Below, piece by piece: positions 6,998 through 14,531 of a stretch of DNA of 56,373 nucleotides; positions within the stretch are counted from its first letter, which is position 1; each line of letters opens with the position of its first letter. The notes under the pieces are model-generated. The model was given only the letters and a program-made list of their open reading frames with translations, did not search any database and had not been told where the DNA came from. Position numbers and translations under genes: made by a program. The stretch comes from Alphaproteobacteria bacterium (GTDB lineage Bacteria > Pseudomonadota > Alphaproteobacteria > GCA-2731375): contig JAJFGG010000094.1 in assembly GCA_021776235.1 (NCBI GenBank), positions 1 through 56,373 on the forward strand, read 5' to 3'.

Positions 6998-8262
6998 GCG
7001 TCTGGCGCCGTACGGCCAAGCATCCGGTCCTGCAGCCAACTGAGGGCCGTCATCATGTGTGCGCCGTCGATGCTATGCACTTCCACGCCGCGGCCAATAG
7101 CCTCGATCAAGGTGATGGTCAACTCTCCGCCCAGATGTTCCTGAAATTCCCGCAGGCCATCCAACACCGCCGGTTCGCCATTGGCGCCGCTGATCTGCAG
7201 GCTATCGTGCCATAGCGCGAAGCCCAGCCGTTCCAACAGGCGGCAAATGCGTTCCCCTACCGCCTCCGGAAGCAGGCCTGAAAGTACGGCATAGCGCGCG
7301 TCCAGGGCCATGCCAATGGCCACGGCTTCGCCATGGCGCAGGCCGTGACCGCTCAACCCTTCCATCTTGTGGGCCGACCAATGGCCATAGTCCAGGGGCC
7401 GCGCGCTGCCCTGCTCGAACGGATCACCCCCCGATGCAATATGCCGCAGATGCAGTTCGGCACAGCGGCGGATCATGTGGCGCATGGCCGGGGCATCAAA
7501 TTGCGCCAGCGCCGCGGCGTTGGCTTCCAGCCAATTGAAAAAGCTGTCGTCCCGGATCAAGGCGACCTTTACCGCCTCGGCCATGCCGGCGATCTTGTCC
7601 CGGCGCTCCAGGGTCTCGATAAAGGCGAAATCGTTCAGCACGGCGAAAGGTGGCGCGAAAGTACCGACGAAATTCTTTACGCCCAGGGCGTTGGCGCCGT
7701 TTTTCACACCGACACCGGAATCGTTCTGCGCCAGCACCGTGGTCGGCACCCGCAACAGGCGTACCCCGCGATGGCAGATCGCGGTGGCATACCCGACCAG
7801 GTCCAGGACCGCGCCGCCGCCAATCGCGACCACATAGGAATGGCGGTCAACAGCCAGCGCCTGCATGCGCCGCAACAAGCCTTCGACCATATCGGGCTGG
7901 TTCTTGATTTCTTCGCCGCCGGGCACCAGATCTACCGCCAGCAATTCCAAGCGGGCGTCGTGGCGCTTGGCATAGGCCGCCAGACGCGCCGTCAGATCCG
8001 GCCAGGCCTCGGCCACCCCGCTATCCAGAACAGCGAACAGGCGATGGCGCTTGCCGGGCTCCTGGCGCGACACGGCGTCGGCCAAAACCGGATTGTCCGG
8101 ATCGAACAGAGCATCGGTAAAGACAACCGGGTATTCCACCGCCATGGTAAAGCGTTGGACATAGATCTCTGTCGCGCCGGCTTCTGTCATGCTCTGCGCA
8201 AAGTCCTGCCAATTGTCAGGCTCCGGATCCATCCGGCTGCCAAAATCCACGTCCTGTTTCAT
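6994..8262 (-). CDS. eboD: EboD-like sugar-phosphate cyclase (3-dehydroquinate synthase family)
   Basis: The 422-residue protein has the dehydroquinate-synthase fold: the NAD-binding glycine motif IGGGAVLDLVGY (147-158), RVPTTVLAQNDSGVGVKNG (171-189), a metal glutamate in GMAEAVK (Glu229), and metal histidines in DYGHWSAH (His294) and RHGEAV (His310). The sequence DSGVGVKNGAN replaces the DSSVGGK pattern of true dehydroquinate synthases, so the substrate is probably a different sugar phosphate; another aroB would then serve the shikimate pathway. The family uses NAD and a divalent metal. It is followed by eboE with a four-base overlap. The start ATG 8262 is overlapped by a six-codon leader (8259-8279) that has the only good ribosome site. 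Confidence 0.88.
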   Translation of the reverse strand: MKQDVDFGSRMDPEPDNWQDFAQSMTEAGATEIYVQRFTMAVEYPVVFTDALFDPDNPVLADAVSRQEPGKRHRLFAVLDSGVAEAWPDLTARLAAYAKRHDARLELLAVDLVPGGEEIKNQPDMVEGLLRRMQALAVDRHSYVVAIGGGAVLDLVGYATAICHRGVRLLRVPTTVLAQNDSGVGVKNGANALGVKNFVGTFAPPFAVLNDFAFIETLERRDKIAGMAEAVKVALIRDDSFFNWLEANAAALAQFDAPAMRHMIRRCAELHLRHIASGGDPFEQGSARPLDYGHWSAHKMEGLSGHGLRHGEAVAIGMALDARYAVLSGLLPEAVGERICRLLERLGFALWHDSLQISGANGEPAVLDGLREFQEHLGGELTITLIEAIGRGVEVHSIDGAHMMTALSWLQDRMLGRTAPDA

Positions 8263-8279
8263 GCCGCCCCATAGGTCAT
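8259..8279 (-). other. Six-codon leader ORF coupled to eboD
   Basis: On the minus strand a perfect AGGAGG lies two bases before ATG (8277-8279), which encodes MTYGAA and stops at TGA (8259-8261), overlapping the eboD ATG (8260-8262) as ATGA. No start codon for eboD lies closer to this ribosome site, which is 20 bases from the eboD ATG, too far for direct use. Translation of eboD therefore probably depends on reading the leader first. Confidence 0.45.
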
Positions 8280-8327
8280 TTTCCTCCTGACACTATGACA
8301 CGGTTTAGGGGTGGCGGGCCACTGCTA

Positions 8328-9530
8328 TCAAAGGCCCAGAACCAGCTTTGCCATGATGTTGCGCTGTACTTCCGAGGAGCCGGCATAGATGGTGGCGGCG
8401 CGGAAATTGAGGTACTTCGGCATCACCGGGACCGACGCCGAGGGGCCGACCGGTTCCACATTGTTGCCAGGCACGCGGGCTTCGGGTTGATAGGGCGCGG
8501 CGTAATATTGCGTTGCTTCGACGGCCAGTTCAGAGATCCATTGATTGGTTTCGGAACCAAGCACCTTCATGATCGAACTGGCGGGGCCGGGGCGGCCACG
8601 TTGGGCGATATCCGACATGATGCGGTGTTCCGTGGCCTGCACGGCCCGCTGACGCACCTCGACGGCGGCCAGTTTGGCAGCGAAGGCGCCGTCGTCGATC
8701 AGGCGGCCGCCGCCACTTCGCTCGGCCTCGGCGATGGCGCGCAATTTCTCAAGCCCGGCCGCCAGGGTGGTGGCATAGGCCGCCCCGCCGCGTTCGAATT
8801 CCAACAGATATTTGGCCACGGTCCAGCCGTCGTTTTCCGGGCCGACCCGATTGCTGATCGGCACCCGGACATCGTCCAAAAAGACCTGATTGACTTCGTG
8901 GTCGCCGGCCAGGGTCAAAATTGGCTCGATCGTGATACCCGGCGTATCCATATCGATCAGGATGAAAGAGATGCCTTCCTGCGGCTTGCCCTCGGTCGAG
9001 GTGCGAACCAGACAGAACATGCGGGTCGCGTGTTGCGCGCCCGTGGTCCATATTTTTGTGCCGTTCACCACATAATCAGCGCCGTCGACAATCGCCCTGG
9101 TCTGCAGCGAAGCCAGGTCGGAGCCCGAGCCGGGCTCGGAATAGCCCTGACACCAGACGTCCTCGCCGGAACGGATGCGGGGTAGATAATAGGCCTTCTG
9201 TTCATCACTCCCGAACTTCATCACGACGGGGCCGACCATGCGCAGGCCCATGGAAAACAAGCGCGGCGCACCGGCCGCCCCGGCTTCGGAATCATAGATA
9301 TAGCGCTGCATGGGGCTCCAATCGGTGCCGCCATGTTCCGCCGGCCACGATGGTGCGATCCAGCCCTGTTCGTACAGGGCCTGGTGCCAACGGCGGCCAA
9401 TCTCCATCTCGGCAAAGACGCCGGAGGTCAAACCGGTCGCCTCGCGCATATCATCGGTCAATTTCTCGTCAAAAAACGCCCGCACGTCCTCGCGAAAGGC
9501 CGCGTCCGCAGCGGTCATGCCCATTTCCAT
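8328..9530 (-). CDS. Acyl-CoA dehydrogenase family protein, copy 1
   Basis: The 400-residue flavoprotein family member contains the acyl-CoA dehydrogenase signature WCQGYSEPGSGSDLAS, the strand GTKIWTTGAQHA, VAKYLLEFERGG and the C-terminal flavin-binding AGSSEVQRNIMAK. It resembles the PimC-like branch acting on larger acyl-CoAs; the substrate is unknown. GAGGAG lies about eight bases before the ATG at 9530. It is 65 bases upstream of eboD on the same strand and 67 bases downstream of a close paralogue, so the two dehydrogenases may share an operon with eboD-E-C. Electron acceptors would be ETF or another carrier not present in the window. Confidence 0.92.
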   Translation of the reverse strand: MEMGMTAADAAFREDVRAFFDEKLTDDMREATGLTSGVFAEMEIGRRWHQALYEQGWIAPSWPAEHGGTDWSPMQRYIYDSEAGAAGAPRLFSMGLRMVGPVVMKFGSDEQKAYYLPRIRSGEDVWCQGYSEPGSGSDLASLQTRAIVDGADYVVNGTKIWTTGAQHATRMFCLVRTSTEGKPQEGISFILIDMDTPGITIEPILTLAGDHEVNQVFLDDVRVPISNRVGPENDGWTVAKYLLEFERGGAAYATTLAAGLEKLRAIAEAERSGGGRLIDDGAFAAKLAAVEVRQRAVQATEHRIMSDIAQRGRPGPASSIMKVLGSETNQWISELAVEATQYYAAPYQPEARVPGNNVEPVGPSASVPVMPKYLNFRAATIYAGSSEVQRNIMAKLVLGL

Positions 9531-9597
9531 GTCTTGAACTCCTCGTCACCTATGCTTTTGCAGCCGCAGTTTGGACTGCTATCAACGAATATTGGTT

Positions 9598-10782
9598 CTA
9601 CATACCCAAAACCAGCTTTGCCATGATATTACGCTGAACCTCGTTGGAACCGCCAGCAATGGAACGGGCCCGTTGATCGAGATATCGGCCCACCACGGCT
9701 AGTTCGTCGGCCCGACCGATGGCGTCAACGTTGCTGCCCCATTGGCTGGCCTTTGGCTGATAGGGCGCGGCGTAATTGCCGATGGTTTCCACGCCGCATT
9801 CGCTGATCGCCTGCAAGACGGCACAGGCGCGCGTCTTCAACAGTGATGACGCCGGGCCTATACGGCCGGTCTTGGACAGTTCTGCGATCACCCGTTGTTC
9901 AGTGAATTCCACCGACGTGACGTCTACCGCCAGGGCGGCCAGACGTTGGCTGAGGCCGCCATTGGCGATGCCCCGCGCCTTGGCCAGGCGCTGTAGGTTG
10001 GCCAGCGCGCCGCGCAAACGCGCGCCCCAGGCCCGGCCACCGCGCTCGAACTCCAACAAATACTTGGCAACGGTCCAGCCTTCGTTCTCCGCGCCGACGC
10101 GGTTTGCCCGCGGCACCCGAACAGCATCGAAGAAAACCTGGTTAACCTCGTGATTGCCGGCCATGGTGATGATCGGTTCGACCCTGACGCCTGGGCTTTC
10201 CATATCCAGCAGCAAAAATGTGATGCCCTGTTGCGGTTTGCCGGAGGTTTTTGTCCGGACCAGGCAAAACATACGATTGGCGTGCTGTGCATGGGTCGTC
10301 CAGATCTTGCTGCCGTCGATAATATAGTCGTCAGCATCCCTAATGGCGCGGCATTGCAGCGACGCCAGGTCCGAGCCGGAACCAGGCTCGGAATAACCCT
10401 GGCACCAACTATCCTGCGCCGACAGAATGCGCGGCAGATAACCGGCTTGTTGCCGGGCGCTGCCATAGCCCATGATCGCCGGGCCAACCATATCCAGGCC
10501 CATGGGCGCCAGCATGGGGGCGTCGGCCAGATTGCATTCCGTCGCAAAGATGTGGCGTTGCATGGCATTCCACCCCGTACCGCCATGTTCGACCGGCCAA
10601 CTGGGCGCGGCCCAGCCTTTGGCATAAAGGATTTTCTGCCAGGCCTGACTGGCCTCGTGGGGACTGCAGATACCCATGGTGCGTTGTCCGGCCTGGCGCA
10701 GCTCCGGCGTTAAATGGCCGGTCAGAAAATCCTGAACTTCCTCGCGAAAGGCTTGGTCATCAGCTTTTGCCTCGAGGTGCAT
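9598..10782 (-). CDS. Acyl-CoA dehydrogenase family protein, copy 2
   Basis: The 394-residue product shares long identical stretches with the next gene (WCQGYSEPGSGSDLASLQ, VAKYLLEFERGG, EVQRNIMAKLVLG), showing tandem duplication followed by divergence. Signature features of the family are intact: flavin-binding segment and the C-terminal AGGSNEVQ arm. PimC-like dehydrogenases often work in pairs, so a heteromeric enzyme is possible; this is inference. It is the first gene of a minus-strand run that continues into eboD-E-C. The ATG at 10782 has only a modest ribosome site (GGGATCGGAA). Confidence 0.92.
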   Translation of the reverse strand: MHLEAKADDQAFREEVQDFLTGHLTPELRQAGQRTMGICSPHEASQAWQKILYAKGWAAPSWPVEHGGTGWNAMQRHIFATECNLADAPMLAPMGLDMVGPAIMGYGSARQQAGYLPRILSAQDSWCQGYSEPGSGSDLASLQCRAIRDADDYIIDGSKIWTTHAQHANRMFCLVRTKTSGKPQQGITFLLLDMESPGVRVEPIITMAGNHEVNQVFFDAVRVPRANRVGAENEGWTVAKYLLEFERGGRAWGARLRGALANLQRLAKARGIANGGLSQRLAALAVDVTSVEFTEQRVIAELSKTGRIGPASSLLKTRACAVLQAISECGVETIGNYAAPYQPKASQWGSNVDAIGRADELAVVGRYLDQRARSIAGGSNEVQRNIMAKLVLGM

Positions 10783-10881
10783 TTCCGATCCCGTCTCCCA
10801 TATTTTGACCCATCTTGCAGTCTACGCGCCATCCGGCGAAACGATAGCCGCAAATTTTGGCAAATTTAATTGCCGCAGCCT

Positions 10882-10963
10882 TTGACTCGGACGGCAAGAA
10901 AGCGTGAAATGATACCAATCTAATGTCAAAATGATTGGCTTCTAGCGGCCCTGTCGAATATAT
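10882..10963 (+). promoter_or_regulatory. Two candidate sigma-70 promoters before the aminotransferase
   Basis: TTGACT (10882-10887) and TGAAAT (10905-10910) are separated by 17 bases; TTGGCT (10935-10940) and ATATAT (10958-10963) are also separated by 17. Both point toward the aminotransferase gene. Matches are partial, so these are candidates only. Confidence 0.35.
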
Positions 10964-10996
10964 GCGGGGTCCAATGCCAGAAAAGGATCTAATCCC

Positions 10997-12391
10997 ATGA
11001 CCGACCGCGGCAATTCTCCTGCTAGCCGGGACATCGCCCACTACCTGCACCCCTATACAAACTTGGCGACCCACGAAATCACCGGCCCGCAAATCGTGAC
11101 CAAGGGCCGCGGCGTCTATGTCACGGACGAAAGCGGTAAGGAATATATTGAAGGTCTGGCTGGTCTTTGGTGCGCCTCGTTTGGTTTTGCGGAAGAAGAA
11201 CTGGTCAATGCCGCCACGGAGCAACTGCGCACTTTGCCGTACTATCATGGATTTGCCGGCAAATCCGTGCATCCAGCCATCGATCTGGCGGAAATACTTA
11301 AAGAGATCGCGCCGGTCGAATTTTCCAAGGTATTTTTTGCCAATTCGGGTTCGGAAGCCAACGATTCGGCCGTGAAAATGGTCTGGTATTTCAACAATGC
11401 CCGCGGCCAACCGAAAAAGAAAAAATTCATCTCGCGTCTGCGCGGTTATCACGGTGTAACCGTGGCAGCCGGCAGCCTGACCGGCCTGCCTTATGCCCAG
11501 GCCGATTTCGATCTGCCCCTGGATTTCGTGCGCCACACCATGACCCCGGATTATTACCGCGGTGCTGAAGCCGGTGAATCAGAGGAGGATTTTGCCTCGC
11601 GCTGCGCTCAGGCCCTGGAAGACATGATCCTCGAAGAGGGACCGGAAACCGTGGCTGCTTTCATCGCCGAACCGGTGATGGGCGCGGGTGGCGTTATCCT
11701 GCCGCCAAAAACCTATTTTGAAAAAATCCAAGCGGTTCTGAAAAAATACGATGTCCTGATGATCGCGGATGAGGTGATTTGCGGTTTTGGCCGGACAGGG
11801 AATATGTGGGGCAGCCAGACCTTTGGTATTCAGCCGGACATACTGACCTGTGCCAAGGCGCTGTCATCGGCCTACCTGCCAATCTCAGCGGTCATGATCA
11901 GCGAGGAGATCTACCAGGGTCTGCGCGGCAATTCGGAAAAACTGGGCCTGTTTGGCCATGGCTATACCTATTCCGCGCATCCGGCATGCGCGGCGGTGGC
12001 CTTGCGGACGCAACAATTGATGCAGGAGCGGGATATAATTGGCCATGTACGGGCCATGGCGCCGCAGTTCCAGAAACGAATTGCGGCCCTGGGGTCCCAT
12101 GAAATGGTTGGTGACGCCCGCGGCGTTGGCCTGATCGGCGCGGTGGAAATCGTTGCCGATAAAGAGACCAAGCGATCCTATGACCCGGCCGCCAAGGTTG
12201 GCGCCCTGGTGCAAAATGCAGCCCAGGAACATGGCCTGATTACACGCGCCATGCCAGGTGATATTCTGGGTTTCTGTCCACCCCTGATCATTTCGTCCGC
12301 CGAAATTGACGAAATGTTTGACCGTTTCACCCGGGCGCTGGACGAGGTCGCCATGCAGTTGAAACAGCAGGGCGCGACAGCGGCGCAGTAG
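10997..12391 (+). CDS. Class III PLP-dependent aminotransferase
   Basis: The 464-residue enzyme transfers an amino group, typically between an omega-amino compound and pyruvate. Features are the cofactor phosphate-binding NSGSEAND (117-123), YHG (151-153), the aspartate in MIADEVICGFGRTG (Asp258) and the PLP lysine in TCAKALSS (Lys287). The LWCASFGF opening and HPYTN segment are typical of the taurine/beta-alanine/putrescine-pyruvate branch; the exact amine is not readable. AAGGA at 10983-10987 supports the ATG at 10997. The gene is monocistronic: it is divergent from the acyl-CoA dehydrogenases and convergent with the cysteine-repeat gene. Confidence 0.9.
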   Translation: MTDRGNSPASRDIAHYLHPYTNLATHEITGPQIVTKGRGVYVTDESGKEYIEGLAGLWCASFGFAEEELVNAATEQLRTLPYYHGFAGKSVHPAIDLAEILKEIAPVEFSKVFFANSGSEANDSAVKMVWYFNNARGQPKKKKFISRLRGYHGVTVAAGSLTGLPYAQADFDLPLDFVRHTMTPDYYRGAEAGESEEDFASRCAQALEDMILEEGPETVAAFIAEPVMGAGGVILPPKTYFEKIQAVLKKYDVLMIADEVICGFGRTGNMWGSQTFGIQPDILTCAKALSSAYLPISAVMISEEIYQGLRGNSEKLGLFGHGYTYSAHPACAAVALRTQQLMQERDIIGHVRAMAPQFQKRIAALGSHEMVGDARGVGLIGAVEIVADKETKRSYDPAAKVGALVQNAAQEHGLITRAMPGDILGFCPPLIISSAEIDEMFDRFTRALDEVAMQLKQQGATAAQ

Positions 12392-12545
12392 CACCAACGC
12401 GCGAACATTTCATCGCGCTGATTGCGGGCCATTCGAAGGTGCCCGTAGGCGGCTGAAACGGCGGCTTGCGGACGCTTTCGCGAGGCGCCGCAGCTGCGTC
12501 CTATCCGCGGTCTTCCAAAAAATCAGTTGGAACGGGCCGCCAGCA

Positions 12546-12583
12546 GCTAAAACGAAACCCGCCGCGCCATGAGGCGCGGCGGG
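12546..12583 (-). terminator. Strong terminator of the cysteine-repeat gene
   Basis: A perfect 11-bp inverted repeat (CCCGCCGCGCC at 12558-12568 and its complement at 12573-12583) with a four-base loop is followed on the minus strand by a T-rich stretch GTTTCGTTTTAGC. It lies about 40 bases after the stop of the small gene at 12623. A 12-bp palindrome GTCGCATGCGAC sits between them at 12590-12601. Confidence 0.8.
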
Positions 12584-12622
12584 ATCAGTGTCGCATGCGA
12601 CGCTTTTGGTCTTACCTCGGGC

Positions 12623-12865
12623 CTACTTCTTTTTCGCGGCGCAGGGATTGCAGGGACTGCAAGCCTTTTTCGCGGCGCAGGGATTGCAACCGCCACAGCC
12701 TTTTTTCGCGGCACAGGGATTGCAGGCCTTTTTCGCGGCGCAGGGATTGCAGGCTTTCTTGGCTCCACAAGCCGCCAGTGCGCTTGGCAGGGTGGCAGTC
12801 GCGGTCATGGCGGCAATGGCCACGGAGCCTAGAATGGTTTTGATTTTCGCGGTCGGGTTCGACAT
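12623..12865 (-). CDS. Exported cysteine-repeat mini-protein
   Basis: The 80-residue product has a typical signal peptide (lysines at 7 and 9, hydrophobic core 11-30, cleavage likely after SALA), then a mature part of only about 50 residues built from repeated CNPCAAKKA units. It has 11 cysteines (33, 39, 42, 48, 51, 57, 60, 63, 69, 72, 75) and no aromatic residue after the signal. I set the start at ATG 12865 because GGGAGG lies eight bases upstream; a longer frame to 12952 lacks this. A strong terminator follows. Lone cysteine pairs alternating with Ala-Lys suggest metal binding or substrate status for a peptide-modifying enzyme, such as the DUF692/MNIO group, but no such enzyme is in the window. 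The family is unrecognised. Confidence 0.8.
   Translation of the reverse strand: MSNPTAKIKTILGSVAIAAMTATATLPSALAACGAKKACNPCAAKKACNPCAAKKGCGGCNPCAAKKACSPCNPCAAKKK
12630..12751 (-). repeat. Four in-frame 23-bp direct repeats
   Basis: The 23-base unit TTTTTCGCGGCGCAGGGATTGCA (plus-strand reading; first 20 bases TTTTTCGCGGCGCAGGGATT) occurs at 12630-12652, 12666-12688, 12702-12724 (one change) and 12729-12751. Spacing is 36, 36 and 27 bases, all multiples of three, so copy number can change without a frameshift in the cysteine-repeat protein. Confidence 0.9.
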
Positions 12866-12990
12866 AGAATGGGCCTCCCAGTCAGGATTATTGTCATCGT
12901 GCACCCGTAATCTGGCCATTTCCATGGGGCAAAGCCAATCAAATGCGATCACGAGAGCTTGAACACGGCTATCGCCCGCCGCGACAATTT

Positions 12991-13758
12991 CTAAAGGCTC
13001 ATACCGCCGTCGGCGTGAATGGTTTGACCGGTGATATAGGCCGCGTCCGGCGACAGTAAAAATTCCACCAACGCAGCGATTTCATCCGGTTGACCCAGGC
13101 GGCCGAGGGGGATGCGGGCGCTGGCCCGACGCCAATTTTCAGGGTCGAGGGCGGCATGCGCACCAGCCTGTTTCTGGATATAGCCGGGCGCGACGCAATT
13201 TACCGTCACGCTATATGGCGCCAGATCCACGGCCAGGGCGCGGGCCAGGGCTTCCAGCCCCGCCTTTGCTGCCGCGCTCGCCGGCATGGATACACCATCA
13301 AGCTGGAAACGATGGGCGACAAAGGACGAAACGGCTATTACCCGCCCGGCCGGTGCGGCCCGCAACAGGGGCATGGCGGCCCGGCAAAGACGATGAAACG
13401 CGCCTGGCATAGCCGCCAGGCTGTTGGCCAGACCGGCATCGTCAAGATCCGCCAACGGTGTTTTATTCGCGAAACCGGCGTTGGCGACAAGCCCATCCAA
13501 ATTACCATGCGCCGCCACCGCCGCGATTAATTTGTCCGCCACGGAGGCCTCGGCCAAATCACCAAGCAATATCTGGCTCTGCCCGCCGGCCGCCAGCACC
13601 GCTTCGGCCACCGTTTCGGCGCCGGCCCGATTGGCGCGGGTATGAACGAACAGACGGGTGCCCGGCTGGGCCAGCCGCAGGCACAGCGCCGCACCGATGC
13701 CGCTGGCGGCGCCGGTGACCAGAATGTTGCGGTTTGGCGCTTCAGACTGCGTGTTCAA
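12991..13758 (-). CDS. SDR-family oxidoreductase lacking the catalytic tyrosine
   Basis: The 255-residue protein has the Rossmann motif TGAASGIG (15-22), NAG, the active-site serine region AVSSF (143-147) and the usual end ITGQTIHADGG. At the YxxxK position it reads SAAAK (Ser161, Lys165), so the tyrosine that normally donates the proton is absent. The start is taken as TTG 13758 with AAGGAAAG six bases upstream; the open frame extends to 13884 without support. It may be inactive, use another residue, or bind NAD(P) for a regulatory role. It follows no obvious operon partner. Confidence 0.82.
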   Translation of the reverse strand: MNTQSEAPNRNILVTGAASGIGAALCLRLAQPGTRLFVHTRANRAGAETVAEAVLAAGGQSQILLGDLAEASVADKLIAAVAAHGNLDGLVANAGFANKTPLADLDDAGLANSLAAMPGAFHRLCRAAMPLLRAAPAGRVIAVSSFVAHRFQLDGVSMPASAAAKAGLEALARALAVDLAPYSVTVNCVAPGYIQKQAGAHAALDPENWRRASARIPLGRLGQPDEIAALVEFLLSPDAAYITGQTIHADGGMSL

Positions 13759-13928
13759 ATCGGCTTTCCTTGCGGTTGTTGTGGGTCTTCTCCCACAAGG
13801 GCAGTAACGCGCGGTGATGATGATCACTGACAATTTACCGGGCCTGGCTAGTCTAGCATTGCCCCAGGAATGACAAAGCGGCATTTACCAGATTCGGTGC
13901 CGGCAATTTTCGGAGTCGCTATTAGGTT

Positions 13929-14408
13929 ATGTCCGGTCAAGACGGCGAAAAATTGCAGATCATGACCGCAGCCCAAATCTGGGGCCGGCGTGTGATGCTG
14001 GCGATATTCGCATTGGTTGTCGCCATCCCTACGGTAAATTTTCGCCGTCTGATGACCGAAGGCGTGCCGGCGGGTTTGCAACATGGGGACATCAATCTAG
14101 CATATGCCATTGGCATGTTCTTTTCCGTTTTGCTGGTTCTGGTTTGGTATTTCGCCTATATCGGCCGCGGCCGGGCGCGGGTGGCGTTGGGAATGATTTA
14201 CCTGCTGACCACTTCGGTTACCGTGGTGGTGCCGCTGGTCCTGCTGTTTTTGGGCACGGCCTTGCCACCGTCCTGGCCCATTAGCATTGGCCTGGCGTCG
14301 GTCTATGGGTTGGCCGGATGGGTCTTGTTGGTTTCGCCCAATATAAAGGCCTTTCAGCATTACCAACGGCAGTTGCGGTCAGTTCCGGTCTACAGCCCAT
14401 TACGCTGA
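13929..14408 (+). CDS. Small four-helix membrane protein of unknown function
   Basis: The 159-residue product has four hydrophobic segments (about residues 23-37, 58-77, 86-107 and 115-135) joined by short loops, a charged N-terminus and a basic C-terminus. No conserved motif is recognised. Start ATG 13929 has no clear ribosome site; ATG 13962 is an alternative. It is divergent from the SDR gene and upstream of the murU-like gene by about 120 bases, so an operon is possible but not shown. Confidence 0.65.
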   Translation: MSGQDGEKLQIMTAAQIWGRRVMLAIFALVVAIPTVNFRRLMTEGVPAGLQHGDINLAYAIGMFFSVLLVLVWYFAYIGRGRARVALGMIYLLTTSVTVVVPLVLLFLGTALPPSWPISIGLASVYGLAGWVLLVSPNIKAFQHYQRQLRSVPVYSPLR

Positions 14409-14531
14409 CAACGGTCTATTGGGGTCAGCCGCCTCGATCCGGCGTTTGCGGTGCCCATTCCCCCTTGTTCCCGGGCACACCAAGCCGCACTATCATGCCC
14501 TGATTCCTTTTACGACCGGGCTGCGCGTTCA

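Noticed and set aside
12630-12751. CRISPR-like regular repeats
   Set aside because: Spacers are only 4-13 bases and all repeats lie in frame within a coding sequence.
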